From positions 130,329-194,328 of the forward strand of contig DASZEN010000059.1 of assembly GCA_035940775.1 (NCBI GenBank): a stretch of 64,000 bases of DNA. Direction: 5' to 3'. Source of the DNA: DASQYE01 sp035940775. Its GTDB lineage: Bacteria; Acidobacteriota; Blastocatellia; Pyrinomonadales; Pyrinomonadaceae. Below the pieces are notes generated by a model. It did no database searches and was not told the DNA's origin. It saw only the letters and a program-made list of their open reading frames with translations. Of this stretch, positions 46,801 to 52,793 are shown piece after piece; position 1 is the first letter of the stretch; each line of letters begins with the position of its first letter. A program made the translations under genes and the position numbers.

Positions 46801-47674
46801 GTTCTCCAAGACCTTCGACATACCCATCGTCAATGACGTGTACGTTGAAGGAGCCGAGACGCTGACGCTCACGCTGAGCAATCCCGTTGGCGGCGGCCTC
46901 GGCCCGATCCCGACGGCGACGTTGACCATTCAGGACGACGACCTCGCGCCGGGAGCGCCTAATCCGATTGACGGACACGCCTTCTTCGTCCGCCAGTTGT
47001 ATATGGACATCCTGAACCGCGAGCCCGAGGCGTCTGGTCAGGCCGCATGGCTCGCCATCATCAACAACTGCCCGGCAGGCGATACGAGCTGCGACGACGT
47101 TGCGGTCGCTCTAGGCTTCTTCCGCTCGCCGGAGTTCTTCGATAGAAGCTACTTCATCTATCGCGTCTACGAGAGTACGCTCGGAAGAAAGCCGACCTAT
47201 GCGGAATACCAGCAGGATGTCCGTAAGGTGTCGGGCTATCTGACGGACGCAGAGCTTGAGACACGGAAGCGGCAGTTCATCCTGGACTTTATGCAGCGGA
47301 CGGCGTTCACCAGCCGCTACAACTCGATCACGGACGAGGGAGCATTCGTAGACGCGCTGTTACAGGCGGCGGGCGTGACCCTGGCGAACAGGAATCAGCT
47401 CGTGAGCGATCTGCAACAGCACCACATAACACGCGCGGATGCAATCAGGGCCGTGGCCGATAGCCAGGAGCTAAGCAGCAAGTTCTTCAACGAGGGGTTC
47501 GTAGTCATCGGCTACTTCGCATTCCTGAGAAGAGACCCGGATGCTATGTTCCAGGGGTGGATCAAGGCTCTGGACGAGCCACCCGTAGGCAGCTCGCAGG
47601 ATGATTCGTTCAGAACCATTATCGGAGGACTTATCCACTCCGCCGAATACCGGGCCAGATTCGGTACGAATTGA
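34802..47674 (+). CDS. Giant secreted adhesin-like protein ending in Calx-beta and DUF4214 domains
   Basis: The product is 4290 residues; the ATG at 34802 follows ggaagga. It has a signal anchor (LLLALLTVMALTGVVFSGSS), then DUF11-like and cadherin-like domains (about 130-290) and a parallel helix (about 293-1366). A DUF11-type segment (about 1530-1620) and an Ig-like domain (FGESVTFTATVTPNPANATP) follow. Next are a second helix with a choice-of-anchor-Q end (GSPALDAGSN...DIGAYEADP, to about 2089) and four cadherin/VCBS-like modules of about 108 residues (VNDAPVADDDALSSIAEDSG). After a third helix (about 2737-3033) come more cadherin-like and tandem 111-residue modules. A Calx-beta domain (about 3932-4050) and DUF4214 (about 4057-4287, DGHAFFVRQLYMDILNREPE) close it. 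DUF4214 is common at the C terminus of bacterial S-layer and adhesin proteins. Confidence 0.92.
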   Translation: MPRAHRYTPGMPANRLATNKRALLLALLTVMALTGVVFSGSSVSMHSRDAAMMDAAERESAPVGASAGSASSRAARPHAASSRAASATPFEALLPNGTELAKKRGDERAAVLNHAMTLPGAFPFVAGPIINASKDDGLLYTAKVAPGGTINYTVVISNTGDAAATGVTFADTIDTHTTLVGGSITVTPIAATDTYSSIGNVGLNVPAARGVLKNDIDPLTGDNSGITVTTTGNINTTGGGTVTMNADGSFTYEPAPGFEGTGATADSFTYTASKAGKTDTGTVKIDVSTVIWFVKTGAAANGNGTLNKPFNCLVGLDVPATTTCFSNSPNDQANDAIFIYSGSYSDNNPLILLSGQKVFGQGSTQSLQTMAGIATIPTDSNTLPSTGGAYPVITSTSNGINLNSGNTLRGFTIGDTGGVTGLSTDISGSAFGRLTVREVLLNGTGRALNLDNGSLDTTFDSITVTAATSLEGVRLKGVANATSPTGSFSSGGVTVSGAHTDGIYVESSTADISFGNTSLTSGTGTTNGVQLLNNTGGTRTFGTLGISGGSNIGFLSTNGGAVTVTGATTVTNPASTGISIASSTAVVSFAATTVNKSSTAGNGVGFNTSSGATTFATLAITVNNGTGLFSTENGGAINVTNGVGSSITSGGASPAIAAIDISKSTGTTPIGLNFASISSINSAGRGARFDHVSGSFSCPTTTVSNPTGAGIEATNSTAGFAFGTTSVTGSGSTGILLTNNTGGVSFGDMDITPDTNQRAFVATHSLAATTSGTITATSGDITTSGARAIEVTGLDNTHRTPLSMSLTSLTTSGATQSVQLTETSGSFTVTGTTNVNTRTGTGLFFSSVAGTVSFSTTNIPNASNAGGYGIRVQNSPASVTFSAVTISNANQTVPETLDPQLIPTSDGDGDGIFLSGNTGSFTISGTSTISSADGDGIDLRNSSSLNLTNMTITSPGSANTDNIGHGIRLYNLSGTSAINNCSVSDWGDVTAHNRNGLNLLNNNVSLTSLTLSGCTFSNSPEGGDGVGAEMRGSSGGTITIKDLSGDRGVFTGLLSDGVDFGTIGGSTGTVNLNVQNCDFSNAATLGGGGIDINAVGIGGATVNYSITGNTFTDLMRPASNAGAINLTTGCAVGCASNNDGPRLLGTIANNTLDQIQDARGISVIADTFAKELKTVIDNNSINRLTDGNKPAIFVDTRNTVPTSNVTVSNNNIGLGTGGYSAGNNEAVGVRSQDSAVVKTLITGNTIKAAANFEVLRVRAGTGTTSMDATVTNNNLEDTNGGTHREYRISSNAPGTDMCANLTGNNSPSGASAVIELDRGGGGAISVPQASTAAISTANNGLTVTTPSGAPTFNGGACATVSLLTLPFDAPVNVTAQADTIYQFVNDNLLPLQQRLEASKTRRDQQLALNIPYAPPINDSAVAPQAGIINASYSLYAESGAQTLSSASLLALTEQSSETFNAQPTGAQALGRDILGESVALDNSAASSTRAVRSGRSASARGDKTAMLSHAMRVRPRASALAAAAFVGETVNVPAVGAPVATFTLPEGKTVTITFSVTVNNPPNLTGVPPATPQVSNQGHVVPGAGANFSDVATHDPDTASPGGAATATKDATITLVDLFDVTTTVDSNNNPSDFGESVTFTATVTPNPANATPVTGTVQFFDNGNPMTCDEGGVNGVRPISAPTCTTSNLSATTNPPPPHVITAQYSGDGNYEPGSPGTLSGGQTVIPCASNPTVTSADDDGDTDTLRYAITNICSAPNNKINFNITGAGPHTITLTTGQIAIDKDVVINNASGESITIDANHLSRIFKISSGKTATIKGLNIINGQPALTEAGGGIFNEGTLNLINSTVSGNSTRSNNGGGGIYSFGGTLNLINSTVSGNSAHTHGGGIFPAGATVTIINSTITNNHADSDNSAPGLTDDVGGGIGGGIYAGGSTVTVHNSIVAGNFNGDGVTDTPDDISGTLQATSSFNLIGDAATSGGLQDKSVDAAHGNIVGNAGSGTINIATVLNILLASNGGTTRTHALVLGSPALDAGSNSNLPADTYDTDDDANVAETLPVDQRGTGFARKLDSDDSGTTQTVDIGAYEADPTLENITDKETPEDTPLAAFIVNVGDAATSYSLSAVATTNPGLVSSIVITDDTTATPKLAITPTANESGVATITVTIEKTIGGTTQSMTDTFDFTVTGVNDAPVATDDPLSSVAEDSGVRTIPFTDLTGNDSKGPTNESGQALTITAVSNAVGGAVQIVGTDVKFTPTDDFNGAASFDYTVQDNGQSNGVDDFKTDTGHVTFTITEVNDVPVPANDTLSNVAEGSGTRTIPFTDLTTNDSRGAANESTQTLEIISVGNAVGGSVSIVGTDVKFTPTDADFNGAASFEYTVRDNGTTNGANDFKDSTTPGTASFSITEVNDAPVADDDALSSIAEDSGVLTIPFADLTGDDSKGPANESGQALTISAVNNAVGGSVSIVGTDVKFSPTTDFNGAASFDYTVRDNGTTAGVDDFKTDEGHVTFTITEVNDAPVADDDALSSINEDSGVRTIPFSDLLNGDTTGPANENTQTLAITLVDNAVGGTVQIVGTDVLFTPGVNFNGAASFDYTVRDNGQTNGVDDFKTDVGHVTFSIIALADAPVATPDNLNTNINTLSSDIVLTPSADDTGDGVTHFKITNLQNGTLFQHDGTTGIPNDSFITLSQGAAGVRFKPDLNLSSPGSTFGFDVQASIGGVTTSVDSTHVTITVSCDASFAVLNTDDASNGSLRNAISRVCPGATITFDSVAFDPSGSPYTITLASTLAIDKDLTITGPTASRVIINGGGHRVFNITSGDVNISNLTITGGATSGSDGAGLLNQSTGTVTIRNSTFTANVAGGGGNGGAIATSPGTLNLYNSTLSNNTGSFGGGIYNAAGTVNILNSTIYGNHADPGTGQGGGIYNSSGTVKVKNSIVTDNTAPTNNNVAGTITDQGNNLIDTPAGVAALAYNGGPTQTHALLIGSPALDAGDNSVLAAAGLTFDQRGFERTRDSADSGTTQTVDIGAYEADPTLENITDKETPEDTPLAAFIVNVGDAATAYTLTAVATTNPGLVSSIVITDDTTATPKLAITPAGDESGTATITVTIEKTIGGTTQSMTDTFDFKITDVNDIPVPADDVIGNVAEDSATRTIPFSALTANDSRGEASESGQALIVKTVSNAVGGTVSIVGTDVKFTPAADFNGAASFKYTVEDNGQTNGVDDFKTSLVAGTVTFTITEVNDTPTAVDDTLADVGEDSGQRTIPFADLTTNDSEGPADESGQTLIVKTVSNAVGGTVSISGGNVLFTPALNFSGAASFKYTAQDDGTTNGAAAPKTSAAATVTFNVIPQADVPLVSNATTSEDVQTASGLVITPNAVDGGTVTHFKITNITGGTLYQNNGTTPIANNSFITLAQGAAGLKFTPTANLFSPVSSFGFQVQAATSSVGAGLSNAANALITVGPVADTPSVTNATTNEDTQTASGLVIARNAVDSTEVTHFKISGITGGTLYQNNGTTPIANDQFITFAQGAAGLKFTPALNSTSNGSFQVQASRSATNGGLGGSPVAATITISPVADTPSVTNATTNEDTQTASGLVITRNAADGAEVTYFKISGITGGTLYQNNGTTPIVNNSFITLAQGAAGLKFTPALNSTSNGSFQVQASRSATNGGLGGALATATITVLSVNDTPTLNAIANLAVNEDSPAKTINLAGISAGGGEAQTLTVTATSDNTGLIPNPVVTYTSPNATGTLTFTPVAGQSGTALITVTVKDNGGTANGATDSFQRTFTVTVNNGNDAPVNHVPGAQTTGANTPLTFNGANSNLISITDDAAAAALLKITLTATNGKVKLSRTTGLVFSVGSGASVATATFTGTLANINAALDGLIFTPTTGFQGAASVALTTNDQGATGAGGARTDSDTIPVTVSGQTLQFTSDQLSVGEAGLHARITVTRSAGFAGTASVDYVTSDLSALTNCNVNTGNASARCDYTAVGGTLTFAAGQFSKTFDIPIVNDVYVEGAETLTLTLSNPVGGGLGPIPTATLTIQDDDLAPGAPNPIDGHAFFVRQLYMDILNREPEASGQAAWLAIINNCPAGDTSCDDVAVALGFFRSPEFFDRSYFIYRVYESTLGRKPTYAEYQQDVRKVSGYLTDAELETRKRQFILDFMQRTAFTSRYNSITDEGAFVDALLQAAGVTLANRNQLVSDLQQHHITRADAIRAVADSQELSSKFFNEGFVVIGYFAFLRRDPDAMFQGWIKALDEPPVGSSQDDSFRTIIGGLIHSAEYRARFGTN
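41021..41136 (+). repeat. 116-base exact intragenic repeat, copy 1
   Basis: Identical to 43850-43965, at an offset of 2829 bases. Similarity continues for about 200 more bases with scattered, mostly silent changes. It spans the end of a choice-of-anchor-Q segment and the start of the next module (DIGAYEADPTLENITDKETP). Confidence 0.9.
43850..43965 (+). repeat. 116-base exact intragenic repeat, copy 2
   Basis: Partner of 41021-41136. The exact match ends at the Asn codon of FIVNVGDA, after which the copies differ at scattered positions. The two copies bracket a cadherin-module block plus a helix, so the intervening 2.8 kb is a potential deletion or duplication unit. Confidence 0.9.
44853..45850 (+). 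repeat. Three tandem modules of about 111 codons
   Basis: Units begin near 44853, 45191 and 45524. The second and third share about 65 identical bases at their start (gccgacactccgtccgtgac...), and all three contain the phrase ITGGTLYQNNGTTPI. Each encodes one module of the giant adhesin. Confidence 0.85.
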
Positions 47675-47720
47675 CCCTTCGGGGCCCGGCCTTCAAGGCT
47701 AAGGAAAGCGTAAGCGAGGA

Positions 47721-47765
47721 AAGAGCCTCTGCCCCGTAACGGGGCAGAGGCTCTTTCGCTTTTTC
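47721..47765 (+). terminator. Strong intrinsic terminator after the giant adhesin
   Basis: A 15-bp perfect stem (aagagcctctgcccc at 47721-47735, ggggcagaggctctt at 47741-47755) has a 5-base loop and is followed by tcgcttttt. It lies 46 bases beyond the stop codon. Confidence 0.93.
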
Positions 47766-47789
47766 AGAGCCTCGCCCCGTATTTCGCGC

Positions 47790-47818
47790 GTGTGAGGCCG
47801 AATCATTCGTTATATAAT
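47790..47818 (+). promoter_or_regulatory. Putative promoter of the phosphatase-superfamily gene
   Basis: A consensus TATAAT at 47813-47818 lies in an unusually A/T-rich patch. The -35 region 17 bases upstream (gtgtga) is poor. The gene starts at 47906. Confidence 0.45.
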
Positions 47819-47905
47819 ATTTTCGCGGGCGAACGGGCCGCTTGACCCCATACGGACGGGCCCCGATCAAATTTATAAGTATCTTTCGCAATCGAGGATT
47901 TATTC

Positions 47906-49303
47906 ATGCGACCCTCGGTCATCGTCCTGGAATTTAACGAGCTTAGCAACAAGCTGATAAACGAGTTTGCAGAGCGCGGTCATCTTCCCAACTTCACGCG
48001 GCTGCATCGTGAATCTCACGTCTACGTCACGGACGCAGAGGAACGCTCGCCCCACCTTGAGCCCTGGATTCAGTGGGTGACGGCCCACACCGGCCTCTCT
48101 TTCAAAGAGCACGGCATCTCCGATCTCGGCGACGGGCACAAGCTAACGGCCCCGCGCCTGTGGGACATAATCTCTCAGGCCGGTTACAAGGTCTGGGTTT
48201 GCGGCAGTATGAATGCGGGGGCCGGGGCGGAGCTTAACGGCTTCATTTTGCCAGACCCCTGGTCTACGGGCGTCAGGCCCTACCCGCCCGGCGAGTTCGA
48301 TGTTTACTACGACTTCGTTCATCGCTACGTGCAGGAATACACGCGCGACCGCGTCCCCCTTAGCAAGCTTGAGCACCTGCGCTTTATTCAGTTTATGACG
48401 GCGCGCGGGCTCCGGCCCGAGACTGTCCGGCAGCTCGTCCGGCAATTGATGAGCGAGCGCGGGGGCCGGAATCGTTGGCGGCGCGCGACGATCCTCGATC
48501 GTCTTCAGTGGGATGTCTTTCGCTGGTACTGGCGTAAACACCGCCCCAACTACGCGACCTTCTTCCTGAACAGCACGGCCCACTTTCAGCACATGTACTG
48601 GCGCAACATGGATCCGACGCCCTTCGAGCTTAAGCCCTCCGAAGAGGAGCAGGCGGAATACGGGGACGCAATCCTTTTCGGCTATCAACAGATGGATAGA
48701 ATCATCGGCGAATGTCTTGAGATGGCGGGCACGCACACCAACGTCATCCTGTGTACGGCCCTGAGCCAGCAGCCCTGTCTTCTCTACGAGCAATCCGGTG
48801 GCAAGAAGTTTTACCGCGTCGAAGAGCCGCAGAAGCTGCTCGACTTTGCCGGTATAACTCAGCCCTGTGAATACGCCCCGGTCATGTCCGAGCAGTTTCA
48901 CCTATACTTTCAGACCGAGCGCGATGCAACCGATGCCTGCGAGAAGCTGAAAGCCCTGCGCGTCGATGAGCGCGAGGCGCTGGCGGTTCGTCAGGACGGC
49001 AAGGAACTCTTCGCCGGATGCTGCATCTTCGCTCAACTGCCCGCCGATACCATGCTACGCTCGACACAAAACGACGGCAGCGCGCGATTCCTAGACCATT
49101 TCTATCTGGTCGAAGGAACCAAGAGCGGGATGCACCACCCGGAAGGCATCTTCTGGGTGAGCACGCCCGCCAGGGGTCACCGCGTGCGCGAGGACAAAAT
49201 CTCTCTTCGACAGGTCGCCCCGACGATACTTTCCCTCTTCGGCTTACCCAAACCGGAATTTATGTCCATGGATGCCCTGACGGAAATCGACGCGCAATCC
49301 TGA
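47906..49303 (+). CDS. Alkaline-phosphatase-superfamily protein (type I phosphodiesterase-like)
   Basis: The product is 465 residues with no signal peptide (MRPSVIVLEFNELSNKLINEF), so it is cytosolic as far as can be seen. The region PWIQWVTAHTGLSFKEHGI, about residues 53-71, matches the nucleophile loop of the superfamily, where Thr or Ser carries the phosphoryl or sulfuryl group. The C-terminal HHPEGIFWVSTPARGH followed by SLRQVAPTILSLFGLP is the characteristic end of the phosphodiesterase/phosphonoacetate-hydrolase group. Between these lies a long helical insertion rich in Arg/Trp (RQLVRQLMSERGGRNRW). The expected Asp/His metal triad in the middle is hard to place (STAHFQHMYW may hold part of it), so activity is uncertain. 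Relatives occur near polysaccharide and lipid genes. Confidence 0.78.
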   Translation: MRPSVIVLEFNELSNKLINEFAERGHLPNFTRLHRESHVYVTDAEERSPHLEPWIQWVTAHTGLSFKEHGISDLGDGHKLTAPRLWDIISQAGYKVWVCGSMNAGAGAELNGFILPDPWSTGVRPYPPGEFDVYYDFVHRYVQEYTRDRVPLSKLEHLRFIQFMTARGLRPETVRQLVRQLMSERGGRNRWRRATILDRLQWDVFRWYWRKHRPNYATFFLNSTAHFQHMYWRNMDPTPFELKPSEEEQAEYGDAILFGYQQMDRIIGECLEMAGTHTNVILCTALSQQPCLLYEQSGGKKFYRVEEPQKLLDFAGITQPCEYAPVMSEQFHLYFQTERDATDACEKLKALRVDEREALAVRQDGKELFAGCCIFAQLPADTMLRSTQNDGSARFLDHFYLVEGTKSGMHHPEGIFWVSTPARGHRVREDKISLRQVAPTILSLFGLPKPEFMSMDALTEIDAQS

Positions 49304-49521
49304 ACCCCGGAGATATAACGGTCTGGCTGTCGCCGGGATAGAGACGCACCGGCCCGAGAGTGTACGGGGCATGGTCGTTGCTGAGGCCGAGAGGGTTTCG
49401 CCTCAGCAGTCAGCGCCCGGCGGGGCGCGGAAGCGCGTCGGTGTCTATTCACCTGATCTCTGTTATGTTGATCGGGCGAAATCTCTATTCTTAATAGTTG
49501 TCCGTATGGAGTTGTAGAACA

Positions 49522-51189
49522 ATGGGAGAATATACGGGTGTAAGTGCGGTGGCCGAGGTGGCCCCGACGCTCGCTATGTCTTCGCGCCGCCGCTGGGCCG
49601 TGACGGCGGGCGTGATGACTGGAATGTTCCTCGCCGCGCTCGAAGCGACCGTGGTCGGCACGGCGATGCCGACCGTTATCGCATCGCTCGGCGGATTGAA
49701 TCATTACAGTTGGGTTTTCTCCGCCTACCTGATTACCTCGACGGTGACCGTCCCGGTCTGGGGCAAACTCTCAGACCTCTACGGTCGGCGGCTTCTTTAT
49801 CAACTCGGAATCACGATCTTCCTGGTGGGCTCCGTGCTCTCGGGCTTATCGACGACGATGGCGCAGTTGATAATCTTTCGCGCCGTGCAGGGTTTGGGAG
49901 CGGGCGCGCTCGTGCCGCTCGGCATGACGATCATCGGCGACATCTACACGCTGGCCGAGCGGGCCCGGACACAGGCCTACTTCAGCGGCGTCTGGGGGTT
50001 GTCGAGCGTTCTGGGCCCAATCGTCGGCGGCTTTATCACCGACCAGCTTTCGTGGCGCTGGGTCTTCTACATCAACCTCCCCTTCGGACTGGCGGCGGCC
50101 TTGATCCTGGGGCTGGCGCTGAAAGAGCCTAAGCGCAGGACGCGGCCCGCGATCGATTATGCGGGGGCGGCGCTTCTGATGATCGCCATCACGCTCCTGA
50201 TGCTGGCCCTGGTCGAGGGCGGGGCGAGTCTGGCGACGCTATTCGCGCCGCGCAACCTTGCGCTGTTCGCGGGTGCGGGCTCGCTCCTCCTCCTTTTTGT
50301 GTTGGTCGAGCGCCGCGCCGCAGACCCCATCGTGCCCTTCAAGCTATTCGACAATCGAGTAGTATCGGTCGCCGTCGTGGCAGGATTTCTGGCGGGCGTG
50401 GCGATGTTCGGCGCGATCTCGTTTGTCCCGCTCTTCGCGCAGGGCGTGCTGGAAGCGACGGCGACCGAGGCGGGCTCGCTGCTGACGCCGCTCATGCTGA
50501 GCTGGGTCGGGATGTCCGTGATCGGCGGGCGTCTTCTGCTCAGGGTCGGATACCGCCCGACGTGTATCGCGGGGTTCGCGCTGCTGACGTTCGGCTTTAT
50601 ACTGCTCTCGACGTTCGACCGAGAGATGGCGCGCGTCTGGCTCTATGTTGATCTGGGGTTGATCGGCGCGGGGCTGGGCCTGACGATGTTGACGCTGCTT
50701 ATCGCCGTGCAGCAATCCGTTCCACGCACGCAGCTCGGGATAGCGACTTCGCTCAACCAGTTCGCACGCTCAATCGGGGGCGCCATCGGTGTCGCCGTGA
50801 TGGGCGCTGTCCTTTCTGCCGGGCTCGCCTCTCGTCTACAGGAAGTTGCGCGCGGCGGGCAGAGCGCACTGACGCCGGAGCGCGCGGCCGCGCTCGCCGC
50901 CAACCCCAACGCGCTGATCGAGCCGCAGGCGCGCGCCGCGCTCTCTAAGGATACGCTCGCCGCGCTTCAGGGCTCGATGGCGGGTGCGATGCACAAAGTC
51001 TTCTGGGTAGGGACGGCGATGGCGGCCCTGGCGCTCCTGGTATCCCTGCGCCTGCCGCGTAAGGGCGACGGCGCGACCGAGCCGCCGACAGAGGATACTT
51101 GCTGCGCCGAGACCGGCGAGCGAATGGTGATGGCCGAGTTGACGACCCTCGACCCGGAGCACGAGCCCGTCGCGGCCCAGGCCGATTGA
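49522..51189 (+). CDS. DHA2-family MFS multidrug/proton antiporter, 14 TM
   Basis: The start chosen is the ATG at 49522 (MGEYTGVSAVAEVAP), giving 555 residues; a TTG at 49498 would add eight. It has fourteen predicted membrane segments. Motif A reads GKLSDLYGRR (about 92-101) after TM2, and motif C in TM5 reads LGPIVGGFITD. TMPTVIASLGGL and ALEATVVGTAMP are DHA2 (EmrB/QacA) hallmarks. A soluble tail of about 45 residues contains an unusual Cys pair (DTCCAETGER), possibly a metal or redox site. It probably exports drugs or metabolites using the proton gradient; the substrate is unknown. It stands alone, without an adjacent membrane-fusion protein or TetR regulator. Confidence 0.92.
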   Translation: MGEYTGVSAVAEVAPTLAMSSRRRWAVTAGVMTGMFLAALEATVVGTAMPTVIASLGGLNHYSWVFSAYLITSTVTVPVWGKLSDLYGRRLLYQLGITIFLVGSVLSGLSTTMAQLIIFRAVQGLGAGALVPLGMTIIGDIYTLAERARTQAYFSGVWGLSSVLGPIVGGFITDQLSWRWVFYINLPFGLAAALILGLALKEPKRRTRPAIDYAGAALLMIAITLLMLALVEGGASLATLFAPRNLALFAGAGSLLLLFVLVERRAADPIVPFKLFDNRVVSVAVVAGFLAGVAMFGAISFVPLFAQGVLEATATEAGSLLTPLMLSWVGMSVIGGRLLLRVGYRPTCIAGFALLTFGFILLSTFDREMARVWLYVDLGLIGAGLGLTMLTLLIAVQQSVPRTQLGIATSLNQFARSIGGAIGVAVMGAVLSAGLASRLQEVARGGQSALTPERAAALAANPNALIEPQARAALSKDTLAALQGSMAGAMHKVFWVGTAMAALALLVSLRLPRKGDGATEPPTEDTCCAETGERMVMAELTTLDPEHEPVAAQAD

Positions 51190-51273
51190 AGAAGCGCGGT
51201 TGTTTATCCGACTCGAAAAGTGTCTCCCCGAAATTCCGGTTTCCAACTTTTCAGACCGAAGGAGATGTTCCCT

Positions 51274-51891
51274 ATGATTCAACTTAACACTGGCTCCCGT
51301 TATTCAGGAGCGTGCGGCGACAGCAGCCCTTCCATCCACAGAACCCCTTTCATCCGCCGAGCAGCGGCCGCTTTCCTGTTGAGCGCTTTGTTGACGCTCG
51401 CGCTCGCCGCCCTCACTCGCTCGCAGGACACCAAGCCGGAGGCGTCCAAGCCCGCCGAGGCTTCAAAGCCTTCGGAGGCTTCCTCTGCTTCCTCTCAGGG
51501 ATACCTGGCGGAAGCGCGGCGTGCCATCGACAAGGGGAACGCACAATGGGCCGAGGCGTGGGAGAAAGGAGACGCGTCGATGGTCGCCGCCCTCTTTATG
51601 GAGGACGGAAGCATACTGGCGCGCAACGGCAAGATCATCAAGGGCCGCCAGCAAATCCTTGAGCGCCAGAAGGCCGCCATGCAATCGGTTGACCCCGGCG
51701 TTAAAGTGACGGTGACGACGCTGGATTTATGGGTGGACGGCGAGACGGCTTACGAGACTGGGAAATATCATTACAGTTATAAGGAAAAGGGTAAGCCTGC
51801 GACCGACGAGGGACGCTACGTCACGGTCTGGAAACGCCAACCGGACGGCTCCTGGAAGCTGTCCATGGATATGGGATTGCCCCAGAATTAA
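51274..51891 (+). CDS. Secreted SnoaL/DUF4440-like protein
   Basis: The ATG at 51274 has aaggag about 9 bases upstream; a closer ATG at 51265 is too near that site. The product has 205 residues. A signal peptide or anchor (AAAAFLLSALLTLALAALTRSQ, about 30-50) and a Lys/Pro/Glu/Ala/Ser repeat linker (EASKPAEASKPSEASSASS) lead to a cone-shaped NTF2-like domain of about 120 residues. That domain includes DKGNAQWAEAWEKGDASMVAALF, ARNGKIIKGRQQIL and VWKRQPDGSWKLSMDMG, the DUF4440/SnoaL pattern. Such domains bind small ligands or act as steroid-isomerase-like enzymes; no catalytic pair is evident. A strong terminator follows. Confidence 0.85.
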   Translation: MIQLNTGSRYSGACGDSSPSIHRTPFIRRAAAAFLLSALLTLALAALTRSQDTKPEASKPAEASKPSEASSASSQGYLAEARRAIDKGNAQWAEAWEKGDASMVAALFMEDGSILARNGKIIKGRQQILERQKAAMQSVDPGVKVTVTTLDLWVDGETAYETGKYHYSYKEKGKPATDEGRYVTVWKRQPDGSWKLSMDMGLPQN

Positions 51892-51908
51892 GGGCTGAAA
51901 ACCCGGGG

Positions 51909-51960
51909 AAGCGCGCGCCGCGCGGACGCCAGCCTCCATGCGCGGCGCGCGCTTTCTTCT
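51909..51960 (+). terminator. Intrinsic terminator after the DUF4440-like gene
   Basis: A 15-bp perfect stem (aagcgcgcgccgcgc at 51909-51923, gcgcggcgcgcgctt at 51940-51954) has a 16-base loop and is followed by tcttct. Confidence 0.8.
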
Positions 51961-52049
51961 CAACCCAAGTGCCGCCATCTTCGCTCGGACGAGGCGCTCG
52001 TAACAGGATTTCAAGATAACATTCAAACAACCCCTTTCGGAGACGCGCG

Positions 52050-52268
52050 ATGAAACGTGAAAAGGAAGTTGAGAAATCATACTCCACTAACGAGGTGGTC
52101 GCTAAGCTGCGACGATTGGCTGACGCTCTGGAGGCTCAGAAAACCTTTGAGATACAGATCGCCGGTGAGCGTATCTATATTCCTCCTTACGCGACAGTCG
52201 AGTTCGAGTATGACCGACAGGGGGACGAAGAGGAGGTGGAGATAGAATTGAAGTGGAAGCGTCAGTAA
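52050..52268 (+). CDS. Amphi-Trp domain protein
   Basis: A 72-residue protein consisting of one amphi-Trp domain: KSYSTNEVVAKLRRLADALE, a central beta hairpin (FEIQIAGERIYIPP), and the closing strand VEIELKWKR with the conserved Trp three residues from the C terminus. The family occurs widely in archaea and bacteria, and its function is unknown. The ribosome-binding site is cggag. It converges on the DUF1810 gene. Confidence 0.9.
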   Translation: MKREKEVEKSYSTNEVVAKLRRLADALEAQKTFEIQIAGERIYIPPYATVEFEYDRQGDEEEVEIELKWKRQ

Positions 52269-52289
52269 GGGATTTTCAACACTCACTTT

Positions 52290-52306
52290 CGAAAGCGGAG
52301 CTTTCG
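52290..52306. terminator. Short hairpin between convergent genes
   Basis: A 7-bp stem (cgaaagc/gctttcg) with a 3-base loop lies between the amphi-Trp and DUF1810 genes. It lacks a long T tract, so it is at best a weak terminator. Confidence 0.4.
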
Positions 52307-52310
52307 ATAA

Positions 52311-52745
52311 TCAGAGGCGCTCAAGCGTCACGGGATCAAATTCGCCTCCAAAATACTTTTGCAAGGCATACTTGAAAATCTCGTTGTCGGATGTGGCATG
52401 GGCGAACAAAGTCATAGAGGATCGAAACTTCAGGCTGTCAATATACCCAAGGATCTCTTTTATCGAACGTCCCTCGATTTGATTGATAAGCCCGGTACAC
52501 TCTCGCAGTCTGGGCCCAAGAATCGGATTCTTCAAATACGCCTCGGCTTCCTCTCTCGAAGAGATTGCGAACATGTTCGCCAGATAGCTGTGGCCTAAGC
52601 CTTTAAGCTGCGGGAAGACAAACCACATCCAATGCCCGCTCTTATGGCCCGCCCGCAAATCCGAGCAGACTTCTTTGTAGACGGGGTTCTGCGCATCCAC
52701 AAAGCGTTGCAGATTGTAAGGATCATTCACATCCATGTTCGACAT
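52311..52745 (-). CDS. DUF1810 family protein
   Basis: The ATG at 52745 gives 144 residues; an in-frame ATG at 52736 and a TTG at 52769 are alternatives. The family pattern is complete: NLQRFVDAQNPVYKEVCSDL, then GHKSGHWMWFVFPQLKGLG, then AYLKNPILGPRLRECTGL, and DSLKFRSSMTLFAHAT, followed by the FDPVTLERL end. DUF1810 proteins are small helical proteins (calpastatin-like annotation in some databases) of unknown function. It lies 48 bases downstream of the macro-domain gene on the same strand, so it may be part of the same transcript. Confidence 0.9.
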   Translation of the reverse strand: MSNMDVNDPYNLQRFVDAQNPVYKEVCSDLRAGHKSGHWMWFVFPQLKGLGHSYLANMFAISSREEAEAYLKNPILGPRLRECTGLINQIEGRSIKEILGYIDSLKFRSSMTLFAHATSDNEIFKYALQKYFGGEFDPVTLERL

Positions 52746-52793
52746 AGCGCAGGGCCCGCGGTTGCACAACCCTGCATGCGACGGGCGTAACGA

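Noticed and set aside
36310..46978. Minus-strand and out-of-frame open frames across the giant adhesin
   Set aside because: Same antisense effect in a repetitive, high-GC gene; no start signals or recognisable domains.
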